From positions 1 to 30,653 of the forward strand of contig JALJEE010000861.1 in NCBI GenBank assembly GCA_023231475.1: DNA of 30,653 bases, given 5' to 3'. A program made the position numbers and the translations under genes. The notes under the pieces were generated by a model, which was not told the DNA's origin, made no database searches, and saw only the letters and a program-made list of their open reading frames with translations. This DNA comes from Seison nebaliae (taxonomy: Eukaryota; Rotifera; Pararotatoria; Seisonacea; Seisonidae). Numbering within the stretch: position 1 is the first letter of the stretch; each line of letters starts with the position of its first letter. Below are positions 10,797 through 20,508 of this stretch, piece by piece.

Positions 10797-12603
10797 TTAA
10801 TTTATCGTACGTATCGAAGATTCAATTTTTCGAACGATATGATAATCATGTTTCGGTATATAAAGACATATGATACCGGACGTAATTGATAAGATTGCAA
10901 ATAAACTATTACGGAATGTTGGAGCATAATCATTTATCTAAAAAAGAATTTAATTAAGAGAAAGAAATAAAAGAATAACATATTGAATAATAAACGGTTC
11001 AACTATTCCAACGAATGAGGCAATCAACCGAACAAGTCCTAACAATTTCCCACGATTTTTCACCGGAAACATTTGAACTGCACCGAAGTTGATTGAGAGA
11101 ATGGTTATGGACAATCCTGCACGTCCAATCATGACAACAGAACTATAGATAGTACTATGATTTGCATCGACTAACACAAGTAGATAAGGCAAAAGACAAA
11201 AGATTCCCGTGAACAAATATCCCACGAAACAGGCCAATTGAATACTTTCTTTCCGAATAAGAAAATATGCGGCGATCAATCCAACTAAGTCACTGAATCC
11301 ATAAAACATTAACATTATTTTTCGTTGGTAGAATGTCGAACTGACATTGAATTGAAGTCCGTTAATAATGAAAATTGTGGCAAATTTAGAGAATACCACA
11401 ATAACGAAAAGTCTTTGAAATTGTTTTCTCGTTAATAAAAATTCGCTATGACAAACATTCTTTTTGTCATGTTCTTTTTTTAAAAATTTTCTCGATCTGT
11501 TTAATGAGATCATTCGATGAATTTCTTTCTTGGCATTTTTCACTTTTTCCCTTGTCAAAAACCATTGTGGTGTTTCTGCTAAATACCTTTGGATGAGAGA
11601 CTATCAATAAACAACTTACAACATTCAACTAACCATATCGTTAATAGATTTGGTATGAAAAAACAACTGACGATTAACGTCAATTTTTGCCAATGTGAAT
11701 TATAAATACTTATGATGGAGAGAATAAAATCACCAATTGTTTCCGAACAATAAATTACCACGAATGTCATCAAACGGAAAGGAATGCCAACCACTTCACA
11801 AACTGGAATGAATTGAGAATATTTAAATAAAACTCAGAAATTTCTCAACCGATAATATCAGACGCCATAGTAATAGCTGAAGATGTCATTCCCATTAGGA
11901 GGCGGACAATTGCAAAAGATGTGTAACATCCTCCAAAATATTTCGAGTCATATTGGCAGAAGGATGGTAGAAAGAAGGCGCAAACAACCACCACAAATTG
12001 TAGTATGATAACACGAACATAAACGTATCGTCGACCAAAACTGGAAATAATATAAAAAATTCAATGCTTTAGATGAAAGAAAATGTAGTGAAACTGATCA
12101 AATAAAAATCCGAAAGCAAACGCGCCAATTGATAATCCGACAAAATATATGGTTCTTAAAAAGACAAGATAATTCTCTCTTTTACAAACCAGCATCCACT
12201 TGAAGAAGTAATTGTACCAAAACATTTAATAACGATAAATATTGGAATTAAATAGGAAAACCTTAATTCCCAATGTTATATTCGATTCCGTAATTCTGAA
12301 ATTCCATCTCTGACATTCAGTAAATTCCTTCTCGTTTATTGATAATCCTAATTCGTTTCTGACATTCCTATTCAATATATTATACGTACATTCTCCTGAT
12401 CTATTATATGTATGTTGGGCAAATGATGATAAGTCCTCGCAGTTATCTGGTGATGGAGCCACATCAATAATAGTTGGTAGAATTGCAACCATTTCATTCG
12501 TAATACTAGTTCCAATTAATATCGCTATATTAATTATTTGGTAAATTCCGAAATATGTGAGTGATTGATTTAACTTACTTCTTAACTTTATTTTCTCTTC
12601 CAT
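10797..12603 (-). CDS. SLC22-like organic ion transporter (major facilitator superfamily)
   Basis: Six exons (12603-12262, 12198-12095, 12040-11850, 11802-11623, 11578-10980, 10937-10797), introns of 63, 54, 47, 44 and 42 bp, 518 aa. SLC22 features in order: TM1; a large Cys-containing extracellular loop ending ECQRWNF; TM2-TM3 with the loop FDHFGRRYVYV matching the conserved MFS G-R-R motif; TM4-TM6; the ESxPxW-type sequence ETPQWFLTREK that follows TM6; a long basic cytosolic loop; and about six further hydrophobic helices. Exon phases join cleanly at every junction. SLC22 members move organic cations, anions or carnitine across the plasma membrane; the substrate cannot be read from sequence. 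The central loop has an unusual Lys/Arg density. The gene is convergent with ARID2. Confidence 0.85.
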
Positions 12604-13030
12604 TATTATCTATTATTTACGAGATGAAATCGAAATTGGAAGAAAACTTATTAATGATAATGTGTACAACCAGTTATCTTATTTTCTTTTTAATTAACCC
12701 GGAGGAGATATGATTTTATAATAAATTAATAAAAATAAAAATTTGTTATTCCTTTGATTTAATCTGAATCGTAATTTGATCACTTGTCAAAAAAGTAAAA
12801 TTTTATATATATAAATTTCCAAAAGAATGACATAAGTAGAAAATTTCTCATGTTTTATTATGTCGAATTAATAAAAAATTGGATCGTATTATCGTAAAGT
12901 GTTTTTTAGAAATATTCAATAAATTTCTTTCGTATATACATTTTAATTGTTGATTGAGTGGGTGTGTATTTGGAATTTCATTGAAGATTGATGAGTCCAA
13001 TGAATAAAAGGAACTCAAAAACATTTCCTC
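12604..13030. other. Intergenic, SLC22-like upstream region
   Basis: About 430 bp of AT-rich DNA between two same-strand genes. It carries the 3' end of the gene at 13031 and the promoter of the transporter. I see nothing specific in it. Confidence 0.5.
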
Positions 13031-14221
13031 CTAAGAAGGGGGAATTATCGTTTTCTCAAAGGCAAACAAATCTTTCATATCTTCATCTAATGCTTCTATT
13101 AATTCTGAGATGCACACTTCCAATGCCTACAAAAATGAATTTGACAAATGAATTTGGAAATTAATTGGTAAAATTAAACTATTTCCCCAAATTGTTTAGT
13201 ATGATATTTCCTTGCCGGATAATTATTTAGAGTTCTCTTGATCGCTAAATCAATATCGATCATTTGTGAGATCATTATTTCCGCTAGTTTTTCTTAAACA
13301 CAAAATTAATGAATTAATTGAAAATACAAAAAAAATTAAAAATTTATTTAACCATCAATAATATTTTGTAAATCGTTTTCTTTATTATTATTATTATTTT
13401 TTGAATGCATCAACTTCTCGAGAATACTATCAAATATGAATTCTTCTAAGACATTTGGTTTGTTCAATGAATTTATCTATTTAACGTTGAAAATAATTAT
13501 AATGGAGAAATTCCATTAAAACTAACAACTAACAGATAACGGTTGATGTCGATTAGTAAAAATTGATCGAGGTAAACGACGATCATTATTGATTTTAGCA
13601 AGTTCATGTTGAACAGCAGTCGAAATATCATTCACATCATCGAAAATATCAAGATCATCATCATTCTCCTCATGAATAGTAGTAAATTTTCGAGATTTCT
13701 TCTTCGGTTTTTTTGAGTATTTTTGAGGCGGTTCAGATTTTAATTGAACTTCCGCCATCTCCACTAATTCCTTTTCCATTTCCTCTTCCAAAATATCTTC
13801 GATAATCGTATTCAATGTATTCTTATAAGTTCGATTCAATCGATTCTTCTTAATTTCTTTCTTCTTTAACGGAGTCTGAGGCTTCGCATAAGAGTATGTT
13901 ATTGGTTGGTCATCTTTATTCTTTATGAAACTAATGAAGGAAATGGGGATGAGTTAAAATAGAACTTCATTAAAAGTTTTCTTCTTTTTCTTTTTAAATG
14001 TTGGTGGATAAATGGTAGTAAGTGGAGCATCGTACAAATATTCGGCATTATTCTGAACCTTTCTTCCCGAACCAATATCCTGATCATTATACCAACTAAT
14101 GTTATGAGAAATAAATGAATTGGAAAGAATTATAATTATTTAGAAACTTCTCTTTGATTATATATTTCTTTTTTGGTTTTCCCGCACTCAATATTGAAGC
14201 GGCACTCATTTGGCGTGACAT
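13031..14221 (-). CDS. Lys/Glu-rich protein of unknown family, candidate ciliary gene
   Basis: Six exons by frame and GT-AG sites: 14221-14148, 14095-13966, 13920-13534, 13476-13353, 13292-13180, 13126-13031. Introns are 52, 45, 57, 60 and 53 bp and the product is 307 aa; a second ATG 12 nt downstream is also possible. The N-terminus is MSRQMSAASILSAGKPKKK, then ENWYNDQDIG and AEYLYDAPLTT. A Lys run follows, then a long Glu/Lys helix (DILEEEMEKELVEMAEVQ), an acidic patch (NDDDLDIFDD) and a helical C-terminal third (EKLAEIMISQM, ALEVCISELIEALDED). An Asn run is encoded by a small AAT repeat. No catalytic motif is visible. A near-perfect RFX X-box lies 231 nt upstream of the start, which suggests ciliary expression. 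The second-to-third exon acceptor (cataaag) is not pyrimidine-rich but is the only one that keeps the frame. Confidence 0.65.
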
Positions 14222-14824
14222 ATCAAAATGCTATCCGAAAATTTTTAAAAGAATTTTAATTAATATTCACTAATCATTGAAACAAAATGTAAATAACTAC
14301 CGGTTGTCGATAGGACATTCTTCTGACGATTTCAAGTATGATACTCAACGTGGAATTTATTCTTTAATAGTCTTTTTATTTATGTGTCGTAGAAAATGAA
14401 TGCATTCGTGATTTAAGAAAACTCAACATATCCTGAAACAATATCAAGTGCGTTACCATGGCAATCTATTGAAATTTAAAAGAAAATATTTATTTTCTTA
14501 AAAACTTCTCTGATGAAGTACAGTATGATGTTACGTTAATTTCTCTCGACTCTAATCAATATTAGAACAGTGAAAGTTTAATAGACTTTCTATTCATTTC
14601 CTTTGAAAGGAACATTGATTAATTATCGGATAGTTAACGATAATTGATAAATAATTTAAATCATTAATTTTATTTGTCTGGACTTTTAATTTCAGAGAAA
14701 GCCTAAAATTTTTAATTTTATATCTCAAAAAAAGTCTTTAAACGAAAACATTGAATTTCCTTATAAAGGAGTTCATGATGGATAATGAAATCTTATGGAA
14801 TTTAGTGCGTAGTTAGTTGAAATC
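14222..14824. promoter_or_regulatory. Divergent promoter between the 13031 gene and RERE-like gene
   Basis: 600 bp of AT-rich DNA between head-to-head starts. The only element I recognise is the X-box-like palindrome at 14452-14465. Confidence 0.5.
14452..14465. promoter_or_regulatory. RFX X-box (GTTACC AT GGCAAT)
   Basis: The 14-mer GTTACCATGGCAAT fits the X-box consensus, two inverted half-sites 2 bp apart. Only the last base departs from the ideal GGCAAC half. RFX factors bind such sites in promoters of ciliary genes. It is 231 nt from the start at 14221 on the minus strand and 360 nt from the RERE-like start on the plus strand. Confidence 0.6.
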
Positions 14825-15850
14825 ATGAGTGAGGATAGTCCAAAACGTCCAAGATCTCCGGATTCGTTGATTATAGAATATCCGGAAATTCCTGTGATAC
14901 CACGTATTGGTAATGAATATCAAGTAGATTTACCTTGTATGGTAGTGGTGGATCGAAAGACTATTGATGTTCGTGAAGTTTGTACACTTGATTTGTTTTG
15001 TTGTAAAATTTCTCTAAAAAATAAAGGACCATTTAATTTGGATGCCAAATTCCATTCCCGATGTAAATCTGCTTTGTTATTTAAAGGCGGCAAGAAGTTT
15101 AGCTGCATTTGCAGGTATGTGCGAACGTGGTCAGCAGGAAGACATGTATGATGCTGCTAGTAAAGATGACACAACGATAAATGCTTTAGAAATTGTTACT
15201 TCCAATATCTCCATATTATTTCTCTTTCATTCTCTTCTTGCACATTCTAGTTGCACAAAAGTAAATATGATGTACAAGAGGCATTAGAGACACTGGTACA
15301 ATGTCCATTGCTCTATGCTCGACGTCCATTCACCGAAGACGAACAAGTATTCTTCTTTTATATCTTATTTTTTTTTGTTATTTTAATTTGTTCTGCGTTC
15401 TCAATTTGAAGAAAAAGTTTGCAAAAGGAGTGAGACTTTGTGGGAAGAATTTCTTTCGAATTTGCAAAGAATTTCAATTTTTTAACAGACATACTGTTAA
15501 CATTATTCTTTTTCCATTCATTTTGATTTACCAATGTCAATTTTTGAAGAATGAACTAGTTGAATTCTATTATTTTTGGAAAAAGACTCCAATAGGTGTA
15601 CAACAACGGCCTAAACGAAAGACAAGGTCTGCTGCGAAAAGGAATCAAAACAGCAAAGCTGCTGTCAAAAATAATAAATCAAATAATTCAGAGAATACAA
15701 AACCAGCAGAGAAGACTACTACGACAAGTTGATTGTTTCTATTTAATTTTAATTTCATTAAATTCATCAGGTACGAAATCGACAAAGAAAAAATACGAAC
15801 CGAGTGAAACAGCTCCCAGAGCTAAACGTGTAAAAAAGAAAAAAGAATAA
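14825..15850 (+). CDS. RERE: Short RERE/atrophin-like ELM2-SANT corepressor
   Basis: Six exons (14825-14977, 15027-15194, 15251-15346, 15412-15495, 15550-15727, 15771-15850) with introns of 49, 56, 65, 54 and 43 bp, 252 aa. ELM2 starts near residue 26 ([13 protein letters not shown]) and includes [15 protein letters not shown] and [11 protein letters not shown], which are RERE-type rather than MTA- or CoREST-type. The second ELM2 half reads [19 protein letters not shown] follows with GKNFFRIC and [14 protein letters not shown] (about 168-181), also RERE-specific. A 70-residue Lys-rich tail ends the protein. RERE and relatives recruit histone deacetylases. The BAH domain, GATA finger and large atrophin domain of animal RERE/Atrophin are missing, so this is a minimal version. 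Retaining the last intron would end the protein at 15732, giving a possible alternative C-terminus. Confidence 0.86.
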
Positions 15851-16090
15851 TCATTCTAATAAATCTCAAATCGAATTTTTGTTATCGAGATATTTTAATT
15901 CTCTCTAAATTGTTTTCTTTTAACATTCTTCATCCATTTGAATGCATCGTTAATTCTTTCACTTAAGAAATGGATTAAAAATTAATTTGTTTGTTATTAT
16001 AGTTTTCATAAATTTTTGTTAATTTCATTTAATAATATAATTTATAATATTATAAATTTATTTTTTGAATAATTTGGAATATTGTAAAAT

Positions 16091-16645
16091 TTACAGGAAA
16101 AAATTCTCTTCGTCAACACTGATTAAATGATCGGTTAAGCTGTCGGAGGATAAAGTGATAAGATGTAGAATGAAAGAAATATTTGATAAACAAGAAGAGA
16201 TGAAGAGGAAGAGGAGAATATAATTGATAAAAGGAGAAAATATGATCCGATAATTGAGAATATAATGTAAATGAAGTAATCGAAATAATCCATTAATTTG
16301 AAGGTAAATGCATAGATATGAAGTAAATAATAAAATATTCAATAAAGAATTAATTGAATAAAGAATCGTGTTGAATGGTTCTCGACAAATACAAGTATTT
16401 CTTAAATAACTGAAAAATCGAATTGACAATATGATAATTATCACGAATTCCAATGAGTGTGTGAATTTGTAAAATATTCCGATACGTTTGCTCGCATCTT
16501 GCAGAAGTGACTTACAATGTTTATCATTTGTACAATGGAATTGTATGAGATCCATCGAAAACGTGATCGATATGATAATTGTCATGAGAAGAAGATGAAT
16601 AATTGTAAGAATTGGTTGAACGATTCCTATGATTCGATGTTTCAT
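16091..16645 (-). CDS. Four-TM membrane protein, unrecognised
   Basis: Single exon, 184 aa from the first ATG (16645). The frame is open a little further but only with TTG and a stop shortly upstream. Four long Ile/Leu/Phe-rich segments (about 6-36, 67-85, 95-120 and 140-165) are separated by a loop with two cysteines (HCTNDKHC) after TM1 and a Cys-rich turn (NTCICREP) after TM2. This is the general topology of claudin/TMEM/tetraspan families, but no signature of claudins (W-GLW-C-C) or tetraspanins (CCG) is present. The tail is short and acidic. It is flanked by the RERE-like gene (convergent, 240 bp) and a long intergenic stretch. Confidence 0.55.
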   Translation of the reverse strand: MKHRIIGIVQPILTIIHLLLMTIIISITFSMDLIQFHCTNDKHCKSLLQDASKRIGIFYKFTHSLEFVIIIILSIRFFSYLRNTCICREPFNTILYSINSLLNILLFTSYLCIYLQINGLFRLLHLHYILNYRIIFSPFINYILLFLFISSCLSNISFILHLITLSSDSLTDHLISVDEENFFL

Positions 16646-17889
16646 TTTTTGCAAGTCTTTTGAATTAATTCTCTTCTTCAATCCTGATATTTTTTCCAAT
16701 TGTATCTCCAATATTTATATTTTCCAACTACCGTGTGAATTTGATATCGTGAGAATTTTTTATTTCTATCACCGACAAATTCACACCTCTTCAAAAGGGG
16801 GAGAAACTAGTCTTATCTTCTCTGGAACTAATTCTCCTTTTTTGTTCTAACTTCTCTATATTAGAGAGCAGACAAACTTTGACAATTTGATTTATAAGAG
16901 AAATGTCTAGACAGAATTATTCGGTATAATCCTTTATCGTTAACCAAACTTGTTGAGTATATTTGATGAGACAAGTGAAACAAATTGGAAAAGTGCGGAA
17001 CTATCGGAAATTATGTTGAAGAAATTGAAAATATTTGTTTGAAGCTGAAGATGAATTGATTATATCGATCTGTTTCTCTTGATTTATGAAAAAATAGAAA
17101 ACTAACTAACAGGGAATTATCACGAATTTCGAATAATAAATTTGTGTTGACGAGATTCCACAGTAGATTAGAAGATTGAATTTTCTTTTTGAAATTTCCT
17201 TTTGCGTGTCAGATATTAGCGAGATTAAAATATGATATTTGATCATTTAATGAATCGTGTGAAACATTGCACTTATTTAAATAAGTAAAAATATTCACTC
17301 AAAAATAAAAATAATTTTGATAAAATTTTAAATGAATAATTTCCGTGTGTTCCATATTTCTTTCACTTGAACTTCAAATAACTAAAGAGTTCTATTAGGA
17401 ATATAATATGATGTAGTGCTGGATTGAAATGAATTAGGAGCAGAAATGAAAAATTAATGAGAAAATGGATGACTCTTAAATTTAGAAAAAATTGCATGGC
17501 TTCAAGTAAAAAAACGAACCGTGAAAAGCAATCAATGGAATATAAATTTAATTAGGTATCTAATTTTCAAATATGCTTCCTAGATTCCGATGTGGATACG
17601 AAGAGGAAGTTAATTAACATATTAATCACTTTTAAGGTCACGAATATGAATATGAATGAAGGAACATGTCGATTAATGTCAAATTTAATTTTCTGGTGAT
17701 TATTTCCTCTTCCTTCATAATTGTTGGTGCACGACTAGATAAGTGAAATTATTTCCATATTAACGAGAGAAGTATTTATTCTTTAAATTAAATCATTGAC
17801 TGAAAAATATTGATAATATAACAGGATATACTCATCGACAAGTTAGAGATGCAGACATGTCTTTATGTACAAGAATGATATGACAAATA
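16646..17889. other. Intergenic 1.2 kb, p53 3' flank
   Basis: One of the longest non-coding stretches in the window. No ORF with family resemblance was seen on either strand. It holds two p53 half-site-like decamers: AGACATGTCT at 17853-17862, which fits RRRCWWGYYY at all ten positions, and GAACATGTCG at 17662-17671, which fits nine of ten. Otherwise plain AT-rich DNA. Confidence 0.5.
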
Positions 17890-19602
17890 TTAGAAGTGGA
17901 ATGCATTTAAATATTCTGCTGAATTTCGATCAAATAATTGACTCAATCGATTGATCGATTTCAATTTGGAACTTCTCATTAATGAAAAACGATTCGATGG
18001 TTGTTTATCTAGAAAATAATCGTCAGTCGTCATACCAAAATTGAAATCATCAGGCCAATTTTCAATTTGGTGTAAAGGTGGTGTGTTCGCTCGTTGAATT
18101 ATTTGATAAGTACTTTCGTTCGTAACAACATCATTCTGTTGAATTGTTGAACGTGTTTCGGTTTCCTCGAGAAATAATAAATCAGGTCGCTTATCAAATT
18201 TATTGGTATGGATGTCATTATTGTTGTTGTTATAATGATTATTAATAATGTCATTTTTATTTATAGAATTTGTCGTTTTGATTAATTTGTGTTTATTATC
18301 GCAATTTCCTTTCATTTCACTTCTCTTCCTGTGTCCATCACTCTCATCATCTTCTAAATAATGTTCTTTCCTTAAAGGTCGAATTGATGGATATCCATTA
18401 TGTTGTGTAATAATTCCTGAATATCCAACACTTGGATGTCTTCGTTGTCCATTAATGTCAATAGTTGTTGTTAAATGGTCTTGATTCGGATGTTGTGCAC
18501 TATGTTCATATTGATCATCATTCCTTTCATTATCTTCATTGATTGGAGCGATGTTTGTTAATGGAAGACTTGTCAATCGAGAAAGATTTGCTATTTGACC
18601 CCGATGAAATGCATCGAATTCAAGTGCATCTCGAATCTTTTTCAAAGTTTCATAAATTGTTCTTGATCGAATTCTTAGAATAAATATCTCATCACTATTT
18701 CCATTACTATTCCTTTTCTCTTCGTTCACTTTCTCTAATACATCGGGAAATATTCGATTTAATTCCGTATTGATGGTGGCATGTTGAATGTGATTCTTTT
18801 CAGCAAATTTCCTATCATAAAATTCGTCATTCTTTCCCAAATTCTCTTGAGCTTCTTCATTACGACGATCTCTCCCTGGACAGGCACAGACACGGACAGA
18901 TGTGACACATCGACCGAATATATTTCTTTCGTTATCTTCCAAAATCATAAGCAGATTAATCGGTCGTCGATTTAGACTGCCCACACAACTCGAATAACAC
19001 ATAAATCGAAGAATGAAAGATGTGTCGATAGTCATCGAACTATTCTGATTATTCTCATTAAATTCATTCGAATTATTTCTAGAAATTGGAACGATAACTG
19101 AATGACGACCATCAATCGAATTTTCTTCATATTTTGCTGAACGATTATCACATCTCAATAAATGATTTCCATAAGAAACGATTTTTGATGAACGATTTGA
19201 AGTTTGCGTTAAATTATCATTTTGCGAATGAGTTGGACATCTGATAACAGGAGTTTGTGCATGTTCAGCTCTCGCATAACAACACATGAATCGAACGAAG
19301 AGTTTCTTATTTTCATTTACTGGTCGTTGTAGTCGAATGATGAGAGGACAAGGTGAATCCATTCGAACATAAATCTTATTCAACTTTGTCGAATAAGTTA
19401 AGGAAGTTGATTTCTGATCTTTTATCGATGAATCAATTTTCATTTCGATGTTATAATTTCCTTTCCACGCCTTCTGATTTATCGGTGGTGCCATTTGTCC
19501 TTCTCCATTTACCGATGAATTCTGAGCGATCAATCTTCTTTTTTTATATGGACTCAATGTTGGCATTTCATTCTGAATAACTGAATAATCCATTTTCGAC
19601 AT
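17890..19602 (-). CDS. p53: p53/p63/p73-family transcription factor, single exon
   Basis: 570 aa in one exon. The DNA-binding domain spans about 46-255. Zinc ligands are C122, H125, C202 and C206 (IRCPTH and MCYSSC). DNA-contact and structural arginines equivalent to human R175, R248, R249, R273, R280 and R282 are R121, R212, R213, R237, R244 and R246 (NRRP and VRVCACPGRDRR). K64 matches K120. The position of human G245 is Ser (S209). A tetramerisation domain follows at about 304-335 (EIFILRIRSRTIYETLKKI), closer to p63/p73 than to p53. The last 230 residues are Asn/His/Arg-rich with no SAM domain I can see. The N-terminus is short (about 45 aa) and shows no clear FxxxW transactivation box. 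The ATG follows directly on an acceptor-like aattag, so a first exon further upstream is possible. CFAP300 lies 162 nt upstream in the same direction. The family controls DNA-damage and germline responses. Confidence 0.95.
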   Translation of the reverse strand: MSKMDYSVIQNEMPTLSPYKKRRLIAQNSSVNGEGQMAPPINQKAWKGNYNIEMKIDSSIKDQKSTSLTYSTKLNKIYVRMDSPCPLIIRLQRPVNENKKLFVRFMCCYARAEHAQTPVIRCPTHSQNDNLTQTSNRSSKIVSYGNHLLRCDNRSAKYEENSIDGRHSVIVPISRNNSNEFNENNQNSSMTIDTSFILRFMCYSSCVGSLNRRPINLLMILEDNERNIFGRCVTSVRVCACPGRDRRNEEAQENLGKNDEFYDRKFAEKNHIQHATINTELNRIFPDVLEKVNEEKRNSNGNSDEIFILRIRSRTIYETLKKIRDALEFDAFHRGQIANLSRLTSLPLTNIAPINEDNERNDDQYEHSAQHPNQDHLTTTIDINGQRRHPSVGYSGIITQHNGYPSIRPLRKEHYLEDDESDGHRKRSEMKGNCDNKHKLIKTTNSINKNDIINNHYNNNNNDIHTNKFDKRPDLLFLEETETRSTIQQNDVVTNESTYQIIQRANTPPLHQIENWPDDFNFGMTTDDYFLDKQPSNRFSLMRSSKLKSINRLSQLFDRNSAEYLNAFHF

Positions 19603-19764
19603 CTAATTATTATCAGAAGAAAAAGAATTAAGAAAAAAAAATTATGTTCTAACATTAAAACAAACAAAACAAATAATTTGAAAGAAGAATTAAAATTAAA
19701 TAAGATGGAATAGAAAAAAATGGAAATATTTTTGAAAGTTAACAAATTTTCTCCTTAAAGTTTT

Positions 19765-20508
19765 TTATTTGGAAGATAATATTAAAATTTCTTTTTTGAC
19801 GTGAAGAATTATTATAAAACAAAATTCGAATGATATTTTGTCATCAACATTCTCTTCATTAAGTAATTCGACAGTTCCATTAGGTGTCAATTGATCGAAT
19901 GGAAAACATTTATAAATTGTGGATTGAATTATAAATTGTCCGTTATCAGATCGCTTTTCCACGTGAATGAAATCCTTATACAATTGACGAATAACGTCGA
20001 GATATGTAGATAGATTATCTTCATATTGGCAACATGGAGTTCCACCTAATGACAATTGCATTAATAAATGATGAAGAAATTCATTCTTTTCATAATTGTC
20101 GATCATCAAATCTGATTCTTTATCGAACAAGAAACTTCTTAAATGATCACCACATTCCACTTCATTACCATCCACATTCACATATTCTGGTATATGTTTC
20201 TTTATTCGATTTTCCTCACTTTTGTAGCATGTATCCGAAATCAATGGATCGAAATAATTCATCGACGTTTTCGTTACTCTCAAAGGTAAAAGTTTCATGG
20301 AATTAAATGGTAAATCAACATTTTCCGATTTCAATAAACATTTGATCAATTGAAGAGAATTGGACGGAATATAAAATTCATTAAAGAGATAACAATCGAT
20401 TTTCAACCGACGACTAAACGACCATTTCTCTAATAATTCTTTGTGGTCATCAACTTCAAGTGAAGGAAATCTCTTATTTAGTTTATGGAAAGTATACAAC
20501 TTCTCCAT
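19765..20508 (-). CDS. CFAP300: CFAP300 (C11orf70) axonemal dynein assembly factor
   Basis: Single exon, 247 aa from the first ATG (20508); human CFAP300 is 267 aa. Three blocks match the family as I recall it: RFPSLEVDDHKELLEKWSF near the N-terminus, then EFLHHLLMQLSLGGTP followed by CQYEDNLSTYLDVIRQLYKD in the second half (human LCLGGALCQYED), and a hydrophobic C-terminal strand region. CFAP300 is needed for assembly of outer and inner dynein arms, together with DNAAF2; loss in humans causes primary ciliary dyskinesia. So this animal has motile cilia or flagellate sperm. An X-box-like site is 106 nt upstream of the start. The p53-family gene follows 162 nt downstream on the same strand. Confidence 0.9.
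   Translation of the reverse strand: MEKLYTFHKLNKRFPSLEVDDHKELLEKWSFSRRLKIDCYLFNEFYIPSNSLQLIKCLLKSENVDLPFNSMKLLPLRVTKTSMNYFDPLISDTCYKSEENRIKKHIPEYVNVDGNEVECGDHLRSFLFDKESDLMIDNYEKNEFLHHLLMQLSLGGTPCCQYEDNLSTYLDVIRQLYKDFIHVEKRSDNGQFIIQSTIYKCFPFDQLTPNGTVELLNEENVDDKISFEFCFIIILHVKKEILILSSK

Noticed and set aside
14825-15850. MTA, MIER or CoREST identity for the ELM2-SANT protein
   Set aside because: [23 protein letters not shown] and FYYFWKKTP fit RERE/atrophin best by recall.
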